A DNA stretch of 64,000 nucleotides. Origin: Sulfitobacter sp. S223. GTDB taxonomy: Bacteria; Pseudomonadota; Alphaproteobacteria; Rhodobacterales; Rhodobacteraceae. Position numbers and translations under genes: made by a program. Where the stretch lies: the NCBI RefSeq assembly GCF_025143825.1, contig NZ_CP083563.1, positions 1-64,000 on the forward strand. Reading direction: 5' to 3'. Below the pieces are notes generated by a model. The model was not told the DNA's origin. It worked only from the letters and a program-made list of their open reading frames with translations, and did not search any database. The first letter of the stretch is position 1. Every line of letters begins with the position of its first letter. Below are positions 54,723 to 64,000 of this stretch, piece after piece.

Positions 54723-55766
54723 ATGCCCAGAATTTTTCTCCATATCGGTGCACATAAGACTGCAACCAGCTATCTGCAGGCAATCTTTGACCAGAACCGC
54801 GCTTTGCTGGCACAGCACGGGATTATCTATCCCGACATCGGTCCCAATAATGCCCATCACGCTTTGGTCGCCCCCTGGCTGAGTACGCCCGATATTCCAG
54901 ACAGTTTTTTCGGCGCGGGCGGACGCGACCAGCCCTGGAAGAATCTGATGGACCGCTATGCCAAGAGATCAGGTGACTTGTTTCTGTCCGCCGAGAATTT
55001 CACCCGTGTCCGGCCCGAACGGGTGAACATGGTTGAACTGGCACAAAGACTGCGCGCCTTCGGAGAAGTGCGGATCATCTACACCATGCGCCAGCAGGTT
55101 GATCTGGTGCAGTCGCTGTGGATGGAGGTCTCTAAATCTTTTCGGGTGCCGACATTGCGAAAATACGTCGAAACAGCCTTTGATAAACGGCGCGGCGGCG
55201 GGGTGCCGATCGATCACAGTTCGGTCTATGCGCATCTGCTCGAAGGGTTCGCACCGGAAGAGATCAGGCTGCTTGACTACAACACGATAACACGCGCCGA
55301 GGGGGGCGTTGTGGGGGCTTTCCTGCGGCTGATGCAAAGTGATCTTGATCCCGCTGCCCTGCGGCCGCTGGAATCGGAGAAAAAGGCCAATATCTCACCC
55401 GATCCCATCGCGCTCTATATGGCCACGCAGATCACCAACGAAGAGGTGCCGCCCGAGGCTCTGGTGAGCCTGCTTAAAGAGGCGGTGCGTCCCGAGGGGG
55501 CACCATCGGCCACATTGCTGACCCGTGCCGAATACAACAAAATGCGCAACAAGTTCGTGAATTCCAATATGACGTTAGCCGAAAAGGTTCAGGCCGTGCA
55601 GCCCGGTTTCATGTTTGATCCGGGCAAGGTGCCGCGTGATCTGTTCTGTCGGGATGATCTGACGGCTGCGCATTGGCAGCAGGCTGCGCGCGCGCTTTTT
55701 GCTGCAAGCCAGGGGCGCACGGGACAGGACCAGTCGCTGTTCAAAAGGTTGCTGCACGGTGCCTGA
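54723..55766 (+). CDS. Sulfotransferase-like protein
   Basis: The protein has 347 residues. IFLHIGAHKTATSYLQAIF is the PAPS 5'-phosphosulfate loop and VRIIYTMRQQVDLVQSLWME the 3'-phosphate region with Arg and Ser. It resembles the protein encoded at 16174-17109 (shared GAHKTATS) more than the Sulfotransfer_1 protein at 17365-18240. The C-terminal half is helical and unassigned. It is soluble with no signal peptide. It is the last plus-strand gene before the RTX gene. With the other two it would produce a sulfated, strongly acidic polymer, as is common for marine exopolysaccharides. Confidence 0.8.
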   Translation: MPRIFLHIGAHKTATSYLQAIFDQNRALLAQHGIIYPDIGPNNAHHALVAPWLSTPDIPDSFFGAGGRDQPWKNLMDRYAKRSGDLFLSAENFTRVRPERVNMVELAQRLRAFGEVRIIYTMRQQVDLVQSLWMEVSKSFRVPTLRKYVETAFDKRRGGGVPIDHSSVYAHLLEGFAPEEIRLLDYNTITRAEGGVVGAFLRLMQSDLDPAALRPLESEKKANISPDPIALYMATQITNEEVPPEALVSLLKEAVRPEGAPSATLLTRAEYNKMRNKFVNSNMTLAEKVQAVQPGFMFDPGKVPRDLFCRDDLTAAHWQQAARALFAASQGRTGQDQSLFKRLLHGA

Positions 55767-55904
55767 CACAGGCGCAAAATTGGGCCCGTTTCTTTTTAAA
55801 CTCTAGGCAAGAGCCACGGTTTTGCCGCCTTTGCGCCAGAGCCCCCAATCCCTTCCTCTTTTATCCTCCAAGCCAGCGTGGGGGCGCTGTTTTTGGGGTA
55901 AACG

Positions 55905-58613
55905 GTGGGGATTTTATCATTCGTCCAGACCATTTGGGGGTCGGGGCTCGAAACAGATGGGCAGACATCGCGTCTTGATGTCTCGCAAAGCGGGGCTGCA
56001 CGGACATTGGTGTTGCACGATACGGGCGCGCAAAACAAAAGCACGGTCGCACTGGGCACGGGATCTGTCGCGTTGCGCGATGTGACGACGCGCGATCTGA
56101 GCACTGCTGACCAACTCAATTTTCAGATGAACGGCAACACCCGCAGCCTTGATGCGCCAACTCTGGACCGGCTTGTTTCATCGGGGGGGGACAGCGCCAC
56201 CGCCTATCTCGACGGTGTGGGGTTTTATGGCAATGCGGTCGTGTTGCACACACTTGAGGCGGGCGGGCGGGATTATGTCTATATGGCGCGCCCCGTGGAT
56301 GCGGGCATTGGGGGCTATGTGCGGGCAGCCAACGGGGCGTTGAGCGTTCAACAGGAAGTTCCGGACGCAGGGTCGGCGCTGCTGTCGGGGATTTCCGCGA
56401 TGGACAGCACGACCACCGCGAACGGGCGGTCCTTTCTGGTGGCTGCGTCGCAGCAAGAGGATGGTCTCACGGTGTTTTCTGTCGGCAGCAACGGGCGCCT
56501 GACAGCACAGGAAAGCTTTGGCTTTGTGGACAGGTTGCCAGTTAGCCAGCCTACAGTTCTGCGCATAATCGAGATGGGCGATGAACGGTTTGCGGTTATG
56601 GGCGCTGCCGCAACCGGTTCGCTGACCGTGCTCGGCCTGTCCGACAGCGGCGACCTAAGCTTTGTCGATCAGATCAACGACACGCGCGATACGCGTTTCG
56701 ACGGGATATCGGCGCTTGATCACGTCACGACGGGGGGAATGACCTTGCTGGCGGTCGGGGGCTCTGACGGGGGGATCAGCCTGTTCCAGCTGCTGCCCGA
56801 GGGGCGTCTGTTATTGCGCGAAAACATCGAGGACGGGCTGGATACAGCGATGGACGGTATTCGCCAGTTGCGGTTTATGACGCATGAAAATGGCGCGGTA
56901 GAGCTGTTGGTTTTATCCTCACGCGATAATGGCATCACGCGCTTTGAGGTCGATCTGGGCCCCGGGGGGATCACGGCCACAGGTCGCGACGGCGGTTCTG
57001 GCAACGATATTCTGACAGCCTCTGATGGCGGGATGCAGCTGGAAGGTCACGCAGGCGATGATGTGCTGCTGGACGGCGCAGGATCAGACCGCCTGAATGG
57101 CGGGGCGGGGGCGGATGTCTTTATCTTCTCGCCCGATGGGCAAAACGACACGATCCGCGGTTTCGACATCGCGGAAGACCGGATTGAACTAAGTGCTTAT
57201 GGTGCCATTTATGATTTTTCCGCCTTGTCTTTGAAGGCGCAGACGAACGGCGCACGCATCTCCTTCGGGGATGAGAGCCTGACCATCCAGACCGTGGATG
57301 GTGCCCGGCTCAATGAGCAACAGATGCGTGCTGCGATCCTGTTTGACGTCAATCACGTTGTCATTCCCGAACCGATCGCATCATCGGGGGGGGCAGAGAA
57401 CGACCAGTTCTTTGCGGGGATCGGCCCGGACACAGTGGATGGCGGAGCGGGGTTCGACATTTTGTCCTTTGCCACGCTGCCCACTGCCGTCAGGGTCGAT
57501 CTGTCCAACGCCACGGCCAATGCCGGGGGGGCATATGGATATGTTATCCGCAATGTCGAAGGGTTGATCGGCACCGATCTGGCGGATGTGATGACCGGAG
57601 ACAGCGGCGCCAACAGCCTTGCTACAGGAGCGGGCAACGATACGGTCCGGGGCGGCAACGGGGCAGACTGGATCACACCGGGTGCAGGCAGTGACCGCGT
57701 AGATGGCGGCGCAGGCAACGATATGGTGAGCTTTGCCGACCTATCGCAGGGTGTTGCCGTGGATTTAAGCAATAACACGGCCATTTCAGGCGGTGACAAG
57801 GATACCCTCACCAACGTCGAGAGGGTGACAGGCACAATTTTCGGAGACTTCATCACAGGTGACGCACAAGACAACCACATCAGGGCCTTGGGTGATTACG
57901 ACTGGCTCACCGGATCTGACGGCCATGACACGCTCGACGGTGGCAACGGGCGGGATATGGTTTCATATGTATTCGCTCCGACGCCTGTTGTCGTCGATCT
58001 GGGGGCAGGCAAGGGGCTGTGGGGGCAGGCCTTGGGCGATACCTATATCAGCATCGAGCGGGTGACGGGATCGGTCCATGCGGACAGGCTGATCGGGAGC
58101 GATGGCGAAGATGATTTCAGGGGTCTGGGCGGCTACGACTGGTTTGTCGGCTCGGGGGGAGGCAAGGATAGATACGATGGCGGATCGGGATATGATACCG
58201 TCGCCTATTCCTCCAGTTCGGGCAGTGTCACCGCATCGCTTATTTCGGGGCGCGGCATGGCAGGGGACGCCGCGCGTGATCTCTATACCTCGATCGAAAG
58301 CCTGACCGGATCAAACTATGCGGACATTTTGACCGGAGACCACGGGCGCAACGTGTTGCGCGGCATGTGGGGCGAGGACACATTGCGTGGGAACGGTGGT
58401 GTTGACCGCATCTACGGAGGGGGGTCGGATGATTTCATAGATGGCGGCAGCGGGTGGGACTATGCGCTTTTTGACCATGACAAAGCGGATTATGCGATCC
58501 TGCATCTCGGCAATGCTGTGCGGGTGACATATCTGCCTGGCGGGGGCGAAGGAACGGATTCCATCTTCAATGTCGAAGTGCTGAAATTTGCAGACGGGGA
58601 TATCTATCTGTGA
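55905..58613 (+). CDS. RTX-type calcium-binding protein with N-terminal propeller-like domain
   Basis: The protein has 902 residues. Residues 40-350 form repeats like YLDGVGFYGNAVVLHTLEAG, LTVFSVGSNGRLTAQESFGF and GGISLFQLLPEGRLLLREN, resembling a seven-bladed beta-propeller. From about 360 there are several blocks of Gly-Gly-x-Gly-x-Asp nonapeptides (GGSGNDILTASDGG, GGAGADVFIF, GGNGADWITPGAGSDRVDGG), including the serralysin-like DVFIFSPDGQNDTIRGFD. Such proteins leave by type I secretion without a signal peptide and fold with calcium outside the cell. No secretion genes are nearby. The GTG at 55905 is the first possible start after an in-frame TAA, with GGGG 6 bases upstream. Confidence 0.85.
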   Translation: MGILSFVQTIWGSGLETDGQTSRLDVSQSGAARTLVLHDTGAQNKSTVALGTGSVALRDVTTRDLSTADQLNFQMNGNTRSLDAPTLDRLVSSGGDSATAYLDGVGFYGNAVVLHTLEAGGRDYVYMARPVDAGIGGYVRAANGALSVQQEVPDAGSALLSGISAMDSTTTANGRSFLVAASQQEDGLTVFSVGSNGRLTAQESFGFVDRLPVSQPTVLRIIEMGDERFAVMGAAATGSLTVLGLSDSGDLSFVDQINDTRDTRFDGISALDHVTTGGMTLLAVGGSDGGISLFQLLPEGRLLLRENIEDGLDTAMDGIRQLRFMTHENGAVELLVLSSRDNGITRFEVDLGPGGITATGRDGGSGNDILTASDGGMQLEGHAGDDVLLDGAGSDRLNGGAGADVFIFSPDGQNDTIRGFDIAEDRIELSAYGAIYDFSALSLKAQTNGARISFGDESLTIQTVDGARLNEQQMRAAILFDVNHVVIPEPIASSGGAENDQFFAGIGPDTVDGGAGFDILSFATLPTAVRVDLSNATANAGGAYGYVIRNVEGLIGTDLADVMTGDSGANSLATGAGNDTVRGGNGADWITPGAGSDRVDGGAGNDMVSFADLSQGVAVDLSNNTAISGGDKDTLTNVERVTGTIFGDFITGDAQDNHIRALGDYDWLTGSDGHDTLDGGNGRDMVSYVFAPTPVVVDLGAGKGLWGQALGDTYISIERVTGSVHADRLIGSDGEDDFRGLGGYDWFVGSGGGKDRYDGGSGYDTVAYSSSSGSVTASLISGRGMAGDAARDLYTSIESLTGSNYADILTGDHGRNVLRGMWGEDTLRGNGGVDRIYGGGSDDFIDGGSGWDYALFDHDKADYAILHLGNAVRVTYLPGGGEGTDSIFNVEVLKFADGDIYL

Positions 58614-58628
58614 GGCACCCCTGCAACG

Positions 58629-59507
58629 TCAGGCATCACCGGCCAGCCGCAGCAGGTATTGCCCATAGCTGTTTTTGGCCAGCGGTTCGGCCTGCGTGCG
58701 CAGCATCTGCGCCGTGATCCAGCCTTGGGCAAAAGCGATTTCATCAGGGCTGCCCACCTGCATCCCCTGACGCTCGGAGAGCGTACGGACAAAATTTCCA
58801 GCATCAAGCAGGCTTGCGTGGGTGCCGGTATCCAACCAGGCATAGCCGCGTCCCATCTGCTGTACAGTAAGCGCGCCATCTGCGAGATACATCTCCAGCA
58901 GTGAGGTGATTTCAAGCTCCCCGCGTGACGAAGGCACCACCTTGCGCGCCCGCGCAGGGGCCGATCCGTCCAGAAAATAAAGACCCGTCACCGCATAGGA
59001 GGAGGGCGGCACCTCTGGCTTTTCGATGATGGCGCGCACCGTACCGTCGGGGGCAAAATCGACCACGCCGTAACGCTCCGGATCTGCCACGTGATAGCCA
59101 AAGACAGTCCCGCCAGTGGTCTGCGTATCCGCCGCAGCAAGCTGTTCGGGCAGGCCGTGACCAAAAAAGATGTTATCGCCCAAAACCATGGCCGAGGCTG
59201 CGCCGTCCAGAAAATCCTCTGCCAGAATATACGCCTGAGCCAGTCCATCCGGTGAGGGTTGTTCGATATAGTGCAATGTCAGCCCCCATTGGCTGCCATC
59301 ACCCAGCGTACGCTTGAACTGGTCTGCGTCCTGCGGCGTGGTGATCATCGCGATCTCGCGGATACCGGCCAGCATCAGAACACTCAAAGGATAATAGATC
59401 ATCGGTTTATCGTAGATCGGCAGCAGCTGTTTAGAGACGCCGGTGGTCACGGGATAAAGGCGTGTGCCAGAACCGCCGGCCAGAATGATGCCCTTGCGTT
59501 GTGTCAT
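58629..59507 (-). CDS. rmlA: Glucose-1-phosphate thymidylyltransferase
   Basis: Makes dTDP-glucose from glucose 1-phosphate and dTTP, the first step to dTDP-L-rhamnose. The protein has 292 residues, the standard length. GIILAGGSGTRLYPVTTGVSKQ has the pyrophosphorylase signature with the Arg and Lys. LLPIYDKPMIYYPLS, MVLGDNIFFGHGLPE (metal Asp), GYHVADPERYGVV, IIEKPEVPPSSYAVTGLYFLD and RGYAWLDTGTHASLLDA are conserved. It is the last gene of the rmlCBDA operon and overlaps rmlD by 4 bases. It is convergent with the RTX gene, 15 bases away. Confidence 0.97.
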   Translation of the reverse strand: MTQRKGIILAGGSGTRLYPVTTGVSKQLLPIYDKPMIYYPLSVLMLAGIREIAMITTPQDADQFKRTLGDGSQWGLTLHYIEQPSPDGLAQAYILAEDFLDGAASAMVLGDNIFFGHGLPEQLAAADTQTTGGTVFGYHVADPERYGVVDFAPDGTVRAIIEKPEVPPSSYAVTGLYFLDGSAPARARKVVPSSRGELEITSLLEMYLADGALTVQQMGRGYAWLDTGTHASLLDAGNFVRTLSERQGMQVGSPDEIAFAQGWITAQMLRTQAEPLAKNSYGQYLLRLAGDA

Positions 59508-60349
59508 TGCAGTATCTCCTTGAGCACCTCTCCCAGCGCGCTGTGCCAGTCAGCGGGGGGGATGCCGAAATCAGTCTCTAATGTGGAACAATTCATGCGT
59601 GAATTGGCCGGACGCAGGGCTGGCGTGGGATAGTCTGTTGCAGGGATGCCATGCACGGTTACAGGGCGATGCGCATGCGCGAAAATCGCACGCGCAAATT
59701 CTGCCCAGCTCACTGCGGGCGCACCGGCGTAATGATAGATGCCGCCGGCATGGCCCTGCTGCATCCGTTCGGCGATGCGCAACACTGTATCGGCGATGCC
59801 GCCCGCAGGGGTCGGACCGCCGATCTGGTCCTCGACGACATTCAGCGTGTCGCGGGTGTCCGACAGGCGCAGCATGGTTTTCACAAAATTCGCCCCGTCT
59901 GCGGAAAACACCCACGAGGTCCGCAAGATCGTATGACGCCCGCCTGCGGCAATGATCGCTTGCTCGCCAGCCAATTTGCTGCGCCCGTAGGCCCCCAGCG
60001 GATTGACCGGGTCGGTCGGCTGCCAGGGCGTATCGCCACTGCCGTCAAAAACGTAATCGGTAGAAATATGCACAAAGGGAATATCAAGGGTGGCACAGGC
60101 GTCGGCCATGGCGCCGGGGCTGTCGCCGTTGATGCGGGTGGCCAGTGGTTCTTCTGTTTCGGCGCGGTCGACGGCGGTATAGGCCGCAGCGTTGATCACC
60201 GCCTCGGGGCGTGCGGCATGGATCGCAGCCGCACAAGCGGCAGGATCAGACAGATCAGCGGCTGCGCGGTCCAGATAAACCGCCCCGGGGGCACGTCGTT
60301 GCAGGGCCAGTGCGACCTGACCCGTGGCTCCAAAAACCAGCAGTGTCAC
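59504..60349 (-). CDS. rmlD: dTDP-4-dehydrorhamnose reductase
   Basis: Reduces dTDP-4-keto-L-rhamnose to dTDP-L-rhamnose. The protein has 281 residues. [17 protein letters not shown] is the NADPH loop. [37 protein letters not shown] and [17 protein letters not shown] (Tyr-x3-Lys) are typical. [19 protein letters not shown] follows. Both ends overlap neighbouring genes by 4 bases (rmlB before, rmlA after), so the four enzymes are translationally coupled. Confidence 0.96.
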   Translation of the reverse strand: MTLLVFGATGQVALALQRRAPGAVYLDRAAADLSDPAACAAAIHAARPEAVINAAAYTAVDRAETEEPLATRINGDSPGAMADACATLDIPFVHISTDYVFDGSGDTPWQPTDPVNPLGAYGRSKLAGEQAIIAAGGRHTILRTSWVFSADGANFVKTMLRLSDTRDTLNVVEDQIGGPTPAGGIADTVLRIAERMQQGHAGGIYHYAGAPAVSWAEFARAIFAHAHRPVTVHGIPATDYPTPALRPANSRMNCSTLETDFGIPPADWHSALGEVLKEILQ

Positions 60350-61383
60350 AGAGCACCCAACCTTTTGCCCACGCCATCACGTGCTTGCAGCGCTTGCCAC
60401 CAGCTTTGGTTATCCAGATACCAGCGCACGGTGCGCCGCAGGCCTTCCTCGACGGTGACCGAAGGGGTCCAGCCCAGCTCATCCTGAATGCGGCTGGCAT
60501 CAATGGCGTAACGCTGGTCATGACCGGGGCGGTCTTGGACAAAGGTGATCAGATCCGCATAGGGCACAGAACCGGGCTGCATTTCGTCCAGAAGCGCGCA
60601 GAGGGTGCGCACCAGTTCCAGATTGCTCAGCTCGTTATGGCCGCCAATGTTGTAGCTGCGCCCAAGCGCGCCGCGCCTCAGCACGCACAACAGAGCATCG
60701 GCATGATCCTCGACATAGAGCCAGTCACGCACGTTGTCGCCACGCCCGTAGACGGGAATGGGGTCATTCGCCAGCGCGTTGAGGATCACCACTGGCACCA
60801 GCTTTTCGGGAAAATGAAAGGGGCCATAGTTGTTTGAACAATTGCTCAGCACGATGGGCAGCCCATAGGTTTCGCCCCATGCCCGCACCAAATGATCCGA
60901 AGCCGCTTTGGAAGCAGAGTAGGGGCTATTGGGCGCATAAGGTGTGGTTTCGGTGAAAAGCCCCGTCGCCCCGAGCGAGCCGAAAACCTCATCGGTGGAG
61001 ACATGGTGAAAGCGGAAATTGTCGGGTTTTCCCTGCGCGCTCCAATAGGTGCGTGCAGCCTGTAGCAGCGTATAGGTGCCGGTGATATTCGTCTCTATAA
61101 AGGTCCCCGGCCCGTCAATCGAGCGGTCAACATGGCTTTCGGCGGCCAGATGCATCACTGCGTCAGGCTGGTGCGTATCAAAAATGCGCGCCAGCGCCTC
61201 AGCATCACGGATGTCGGCATGCTCGAACGCATAATCAGGATGATCCGCAACAGTGGCTACATTGTCGAGACAGGCGGCATAGGTCAGCGCATCAAGGTTG
61301 ACCACGCTGTGACCCTGCGCGATGGCCTGCCGTACTACCGCAGATCCGATAAAGCCCGCGCCACCTGTGACCAGAATTTTCAT
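60346..61383 (-). CDS. rmlB: dTDP-glucose 4,6-dehydratase
   Basis: Forms dTDP-4-keto-6-deoxyglucose with bound NAD. The protein has 345 residues. [49 protein letters not shown] (Thr, Asp and Glu catalytic trio), [19 protein letters not shown] (Tyr-x3-Lys) and [17 protein letters not shown] are diagnostic, and ENVRDWLY appears as [16 protein letters not shown]. Second gene in the operon, it overlaps rmlC by 4 bases. The product could also feed other dTDP-sugars, but only the rhamnose branch is present. Confidence 0.97.
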   Translation of the reverse strand: MKILVTGGAGFIGSAVVRQAIAQGHSVVNLDALTYAACLDNVATVADHPDYAFEHADIRDAEALARIFDTHQPDAVMHLAAESHVDRSIDGPGTFIETNITGTYTLLQAARTYWSAQGKPDNFRFHHVSTDEVFGSLGATGLFTETTPYAPNSPYSASKAASDHLVRAWGETYGLPIVLSNCSNNYGPFHFPEKLVPVVILNALANDPIPVYGRGDNVRDWLYVEDHADALLCVLRRGALGRSYNIGGHNELSNLELVRTLCALLDEMQPGSVPYADLITFVQDRPGHDQRYAIDASRIQDELGWTPSVTVEEGLRRTVRWYLDNQSWWQALQARDGVGKRLGAL

Positions 61384-61949
61384 GGGGCATCTCCCGCGTG
61401 GAAGGGGGAGGGCACATCCGCAAACAGCGGGGCTGCGGCATCCTTGTCCGACAGCACGGCAGGGCGCGCCCCAAGGCCCCAGTCGATCCCGATATCAGGA
61501 TCGTCCCACCGCACGGCACCATCACAGTCCGGCGCATAATAGTCCGTGCATTTGTAGATGATTTCAGTGTCGGGGACACGTGTCACAAACCCATGCAGGA
61601 ACCCCGCAGGGATCATCAGCTGGCGGCCATTGTCCTGGCTCAGCTCCACGCCCACCCACTGCCCGTAGGTGGCCGAACCTGCACGAAAATCTACGGCAAC
61701 ATCGTAAAGCGCCCCGCGCCCGCAGCGCACCAGCTTGGCTTGCGCATGGGGGGGCGATTGGTAATGCAGGCCCCGCACCGTACCAGCCTGTGCCGAAACC
61801 GAGTGGTTGTCCTGCACAAAGTCATAGACCAACCCCGCCTCTTCCATCCGCCGCGCATTCCAGCTTTCGCTGAAAAAACCGCGTGCATCGCCGTGCCGTG
61901 CTGGTGTCAGGACAAAAACCCCGTCCAATACCGTTTTTTCGATCTGCAT
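61380..61949 (-). CDS. rmlC: dTDP-4-dehydrorhamnose 3,5-epimerase
   Basis: Epimerises dTDP-4-keto-6-deoxyglucose at C3 and C5. The protein has 189 residues with a cupin fold. [38 protein letters not shown] (catalytic His), [20 protein letters not shown] and [20 protein letters not shown] are typical. ATG at 61949 is chosen because AGGAAG lies just upstream and the product then starts [11 protein letters not shown], the usual beginning. First gene of rmlCBDA; its promoter must lie in the roughly 210 bases shared with the divergent ugd gene. Confidence 0.95.
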   Translation of the reverse strand: MQIEKTVLDGVFVLTPARHGDARGFFSESWNARRMEEAGLVYDFVQDNHSVSAQAGTVRGLHYQSPPHAQAKLVRCGRGALYDVAVDFRAGSATYGQWVGVELSQDNGRQLMIPAGFLHGFVTRVPDTEIIYKCTDYYAPDCDGAVRWDDPDIGIDWGLGARPAVLSDKDAAAPLFADVPSPFHAGDAP

Positions 61950-61989
61950 CGTCTTCCTGTCCGGTGGTTCCAATTGATTTATAGCACCA

Positions 61990-62022
61990 TTTGCCCAAAA
62001 TATACTGCCTTCATAGGGCAAA
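61990..62022. promoter_or_regulatory. Inverted repeat upstream of rmlC
   Basis: TTTGCCC (61990-61996) and GGGCAAA (62016-62022) flank a 19-base AT-rich spacer about 40 bases upstream of the rmlC start, in the divergent rmlC/ugd region. The geometry fits an operator. No regulator gene is in the window. Confidence 0.3.
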
Positions 62023-62161
62023 AGAGTGACATCATTGCTTCACTGCAACTGCTTGTCCGCTTCAGGCCTGTGCGGGTCAAGCGTCAAGGCGCTGCGCTTG
62101 TTGTTGTTTCAGATGCGCTGGTCTAGAAACAGCTTAATTTGAAGAATAGAGCGGGTTTAAC

Positions 62162-63328
62162 ATGAAAATTGCAGTCGCAGGCATAGGATATGTTGGCTTG
62201 TCCAACGCCGTATTGCTGGCCGGAAATCATGAGGTGATTGCCACTGACATTTCTGCCGAACGGGTAGAGATGGTCAACAACGGCCGCAGCCCGATTGTGG
62301 ACGATGATCTTGAGCGGGTTTTGCGGGATCAAAAGCTTAATTTGCAGGCAACCACACAGAGCGAAGATGCCTACAAAGATGCCGATTTTGTAATCGTTGC
62401 GACCCCTACCAATTATGATCCGCAAACCAATTATTTTGACACGACCTCTGTGCGCAATGTCATCGAGGCAGTGACCCGGGTCAACAAGACCGCGACCATT
62501 GTGATAAAATCCACGGTGCCGGTCGGATATGTGAGCGAACTGCGCGCCGAGCTCGAAACAGATCAGGTTATCTTTTCCCCTGAATTCCTGCGCGAAGGCC
62601 GTGCGCTTTATGACAACCTGCACCCCAGCCGGATCATTGTGGGCGAACGCTCCGAGCGGGCGCGGGTTTTTGCCGACCTGTTATTAGAGGGCGCCATCAG
62701 CAAGGATGTGCCGGTTCTGTTCACAGACGCCGACGAAGCCGAAGCGATCAAGCTGTTTGCCAATACCTATCTCGCGATGCGGGTCGCCTTTTTTAACGAG
62801 CTGGACAGCTATGCAATGGCCGGCAGCATGGATAGCCGCCAGATCATTGAAGGCATCGGTCTCGATCCACGGATCGGGGGCCACTACAACAACCCTTCCT
62901 TTGGCTATGGTGGCTATTGTTTGCCCAAAGATACGCGTCAGTTGCTGGCAAATTACGAGGATATTCCGCAGAACCTGATCCGCGCTATTGTCGATGCCAA
63001 CAGCACACGCAAAGAGTTTCTGGCCGAACAAATTCTTGTGCGCAAACCGAAAACCGTCGGTGTCTACCGTCTGGTGATGAAGGCGGGCAGTGACAACTTC
63101 AGGCAGTCTTCCATTCAGGGCATCATGAAGCGGATCAAGGCAAAGGGTGTCGAGGTTATTGTTTATGAGCCGGTGCTGAAGGAAAAACAGTTTTTCGGCT
63201 CGGAGGTTCTGACAGACCTTGATGACTTCAAGGCGCGTTCCGAGATCATTATTGCCAACCGCGTTACGCCCGAAATAGAGGATTGCGCAGAGCGGATCTT
63301 TACCCGCGACCTTTTTGGTGGTGACTGA
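62162..63328 (+). CDS. ugd: UDP-glucose 6-dehydrogenase
   Basis: Oxidises UDP-glucose to UDP-glucuronate, an acidic building block. The protein has 388 residues, the short bacterial form. [19 protein letters not shown] is the NAD loop. [67 protein letters not shown] and [18 protein letters not shown] (catalytic Cys) follow. Short Ugd enzymes of this type are close to UDP-Glc rather than UDP-ManNAc dehydrogenases, but the latter cannot be fully excluded. It is divergent from rmlC. The next gene follows after 65 bases. Confidence 0.95.
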   Translation: MKIAVAGIGYVGLSNAVLLAGNHEVIATDISAERVEMVNNGRSPIVDDDLERVLRDQKLNLQATTQSEDAYKDADFVIVATPTNYDPQTNYFDTTSVRNVIEAVTRVNKTATIVIKSTVPVGYVSELRAELETDQVIFSPEFLREGRALYDNLHPSRIIVGERSERARVFADLLLEGAISKDVPVLFTDADEAEAIKLFANTYLAMRVAFFNELDSYAMAGSMDSRQIIEGIGLDPRIGGHYNNPSFGYGGYCLPKDTRQLLANYEDIPQNLIRAIVDANSTRKEFLAEQILVRKPKTVGVYRLVMKAGSDNFRQSSIQGIMKRIKAKGVEVIVYEPVLKEKQFFGSEVLTDLDDFKARSEIIIANRVTPEIEDCAERIFTRDLFGGD

Positions 63329-63393
63329 TACGGCCAGCACTGTAACATCAGACCCAAGCGCCCCACCGACATCAGCCTACACTGGATATTTCT

Positions 63394-64000
63394 ATGACTT
63401 TGCCTCTTTCTGACGTGACCCCGAACACCTGGGAATTCCTGCGCGATCCAATGATCAAACCCACAGGGTTTCGTGAGTATGATGCGCGCTGGAAATATCC
63501 CGAGGAAATAAACCTGCCAGGTATGACGGCATTGGGGCTGGGCTTGGGGACACAGATGCGCCGCCACGGGCTGGAGCCGGTGATCGCGGTGGGCAATGAT
63601 TACCGTGACTATTCACTGACAATCAAAAACGCGCTGATCCTGGGGCTTATGCAGGCGGGCATCACCGTCAAGGATATCGGCCCCTGCATTACCCCGATGG
63701 CCTATTTTTCATCCTTCCATCTGGGCGGCACTGCCGTGGCTATGGTGACAGCGTCGCACAACCCCAACGGTTGGACCGGCGTCAAAATGGGCTTCACCAT
63801 GCCTCTGACACACGGCCCCGACGAGATGGACGAACTGCGCGATATCGTTCTTCAAGGCAAAGGCGAAGCGCACCCGGGCGGTGCTTATGAATTCGTGGAT
63901 GGCGTCTGGGATGCCTATATGGACGATCTGGTGGGTGACTTTAAGATGTCGCGCAAGCTCAAGGTGGTCTGCGCGACGGGCAATGGCACAGCATCGGCTT
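63394..64000 (+). CDS. Phosphomannomutase/phosphoglucomutase, 5' part
   Basis: Interconverts hexose 6- and 1-phosphates, feeding GDP-mannose or UDP/dTDP-glucose synthesis. The frame is open to the right edge (about 202 codons). FREYDARWKYPEEINLPGM is the usual entry, IAVGNDYRDYS follows, and MVTASHNPNGWTGVKMGF has the phosphoserine loop of the alpha-D-phosphohexomutase family. The later metal-binding loop is beyond the window. ATG at 63394 begins MTLPLSDVTPNTWEFLRD; the ribosome-binding site is not obvious. With gmd on the same plasmid, mannose 1-phosphate supply is the likelier role. Confidence 0.88.
   Translation, partial: MTLPLSDVTPNTWEFLRDPMIKPTGFREYDARWKYPEEINLPGMTALGLGLGTQMRRHGLEPVIAVGNDYRDYSLTIKNALILGLMQAGITVKDIGPCITPMAYFSSFHLGGTAVAMVTASHNPNGWTGVKMGFTMPLTHGPDEMDELRDIVLQGKGEAHPGGAYEFVDGVWDAYMDDLVGDFKMSRKLKVVCATGNGTASA

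Noticed and set aside
1-64000. Insertion sequences, integrases, tRNA or rRNA genes, CRISPR arrays
   Set aside because: I looked for transposase-like proteins, spaced repeat arrays and RNA-gene-like sequences and saw none; the only repeats found are the origin repeats and short dyads.

Overview
The window looks like part of a plasmid from a marine Rhodobacteraceae (Roseobacter-group) bacterium. A complete replication and partition module sits mid-window (31.8-35.9 kb): parB and parA on the minus strand, a divergently oriented replication initiator of the RepA (RPA) family, and between them a 0.49 kb origin with repeated motifs, a dyad and a perfect DnaA box. Nearly everything else makes or exports a surface polysaccharide. 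The rmlCBDA rhamnose operon on a RepA-type replicon recalls the RepA-I 'biofilm plasmids' of roseobacters. That placement is inferred from gene content, not from a database search. I saw no tRNA, rRNA, transposase, insertion sequence or CRISPR array.

Layout. 0-3.2 kb: a wecB-like 5' part and a two-domain glycosyltransferase gene, broken by seven apparent single-base indels in the first 1.85 kb, several of them in homopolymers. 3.4-8.4 kb: plus-strand run of a small repeat protein, two GT-B glycosyltransferases and a methyltransferase. 8.4-12.1 kb: minus-strand pair (GT4 and a beta-sandwich/GT-like protein). 12.3-15.9 kb: galE, a GT2 and an SGNH-like protein. 16.2-23.3 kb: two sulfotransferases and a 1673-residue protein with GT4 and GT9 (heptosyltransferase-like) domains. 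23.5-27.6 kb: ADP-heptose genes hldE, an AGE-family isomerase, gmhB and hldD. 27.8-31.7 kb: a DUF6165-like protein and a two-gene split paralogue of the GT4-GT9 protein. 31.8-35.9 kb: replicon. 35.95-43.4 kb: fused GT2/GT-B enzyme, KpsT/KpsE/KpsM-like export genes, and a coiled-coil protein. 43.7-46.9 kb: gmd, fcl/colC-like and colD-like genes, suggesting GDP-L-colitose or GDP-L-fucose. 47.1-48.9 kb: three small genes, the first of phage-structural type. 49-55.8 kb: double GT2, a fucosyltransferase-like protein, an RgpF-like protein and a third sulfotransferase. 55.9-58.6 kb: RTX protein. 58.6-62 kb: rmlCBDA (minus). 62.2-64 kb: ugd and the 5' part of a phosphomannomutase gene.

Together the genes could supply UDP-Gal, UDP-GlcA, dTDP-Rha, GDP-fucose or GDP-colitose and ADP-heptose, assemble and sulfate a complex glycan, and export it through an ABC-2 (Kps-type) transporter. 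The window lacks gmhA, an outer-membrane exporter (KpsD/Wza type), KpsC/KpsS and PAPS-synthesis genes, so these would have to come from elsewhere in the genome. Several proteins share a roughly 45-residue 'YPDV...HY..G..EGR' module that may mark them as parts of one assembly system.
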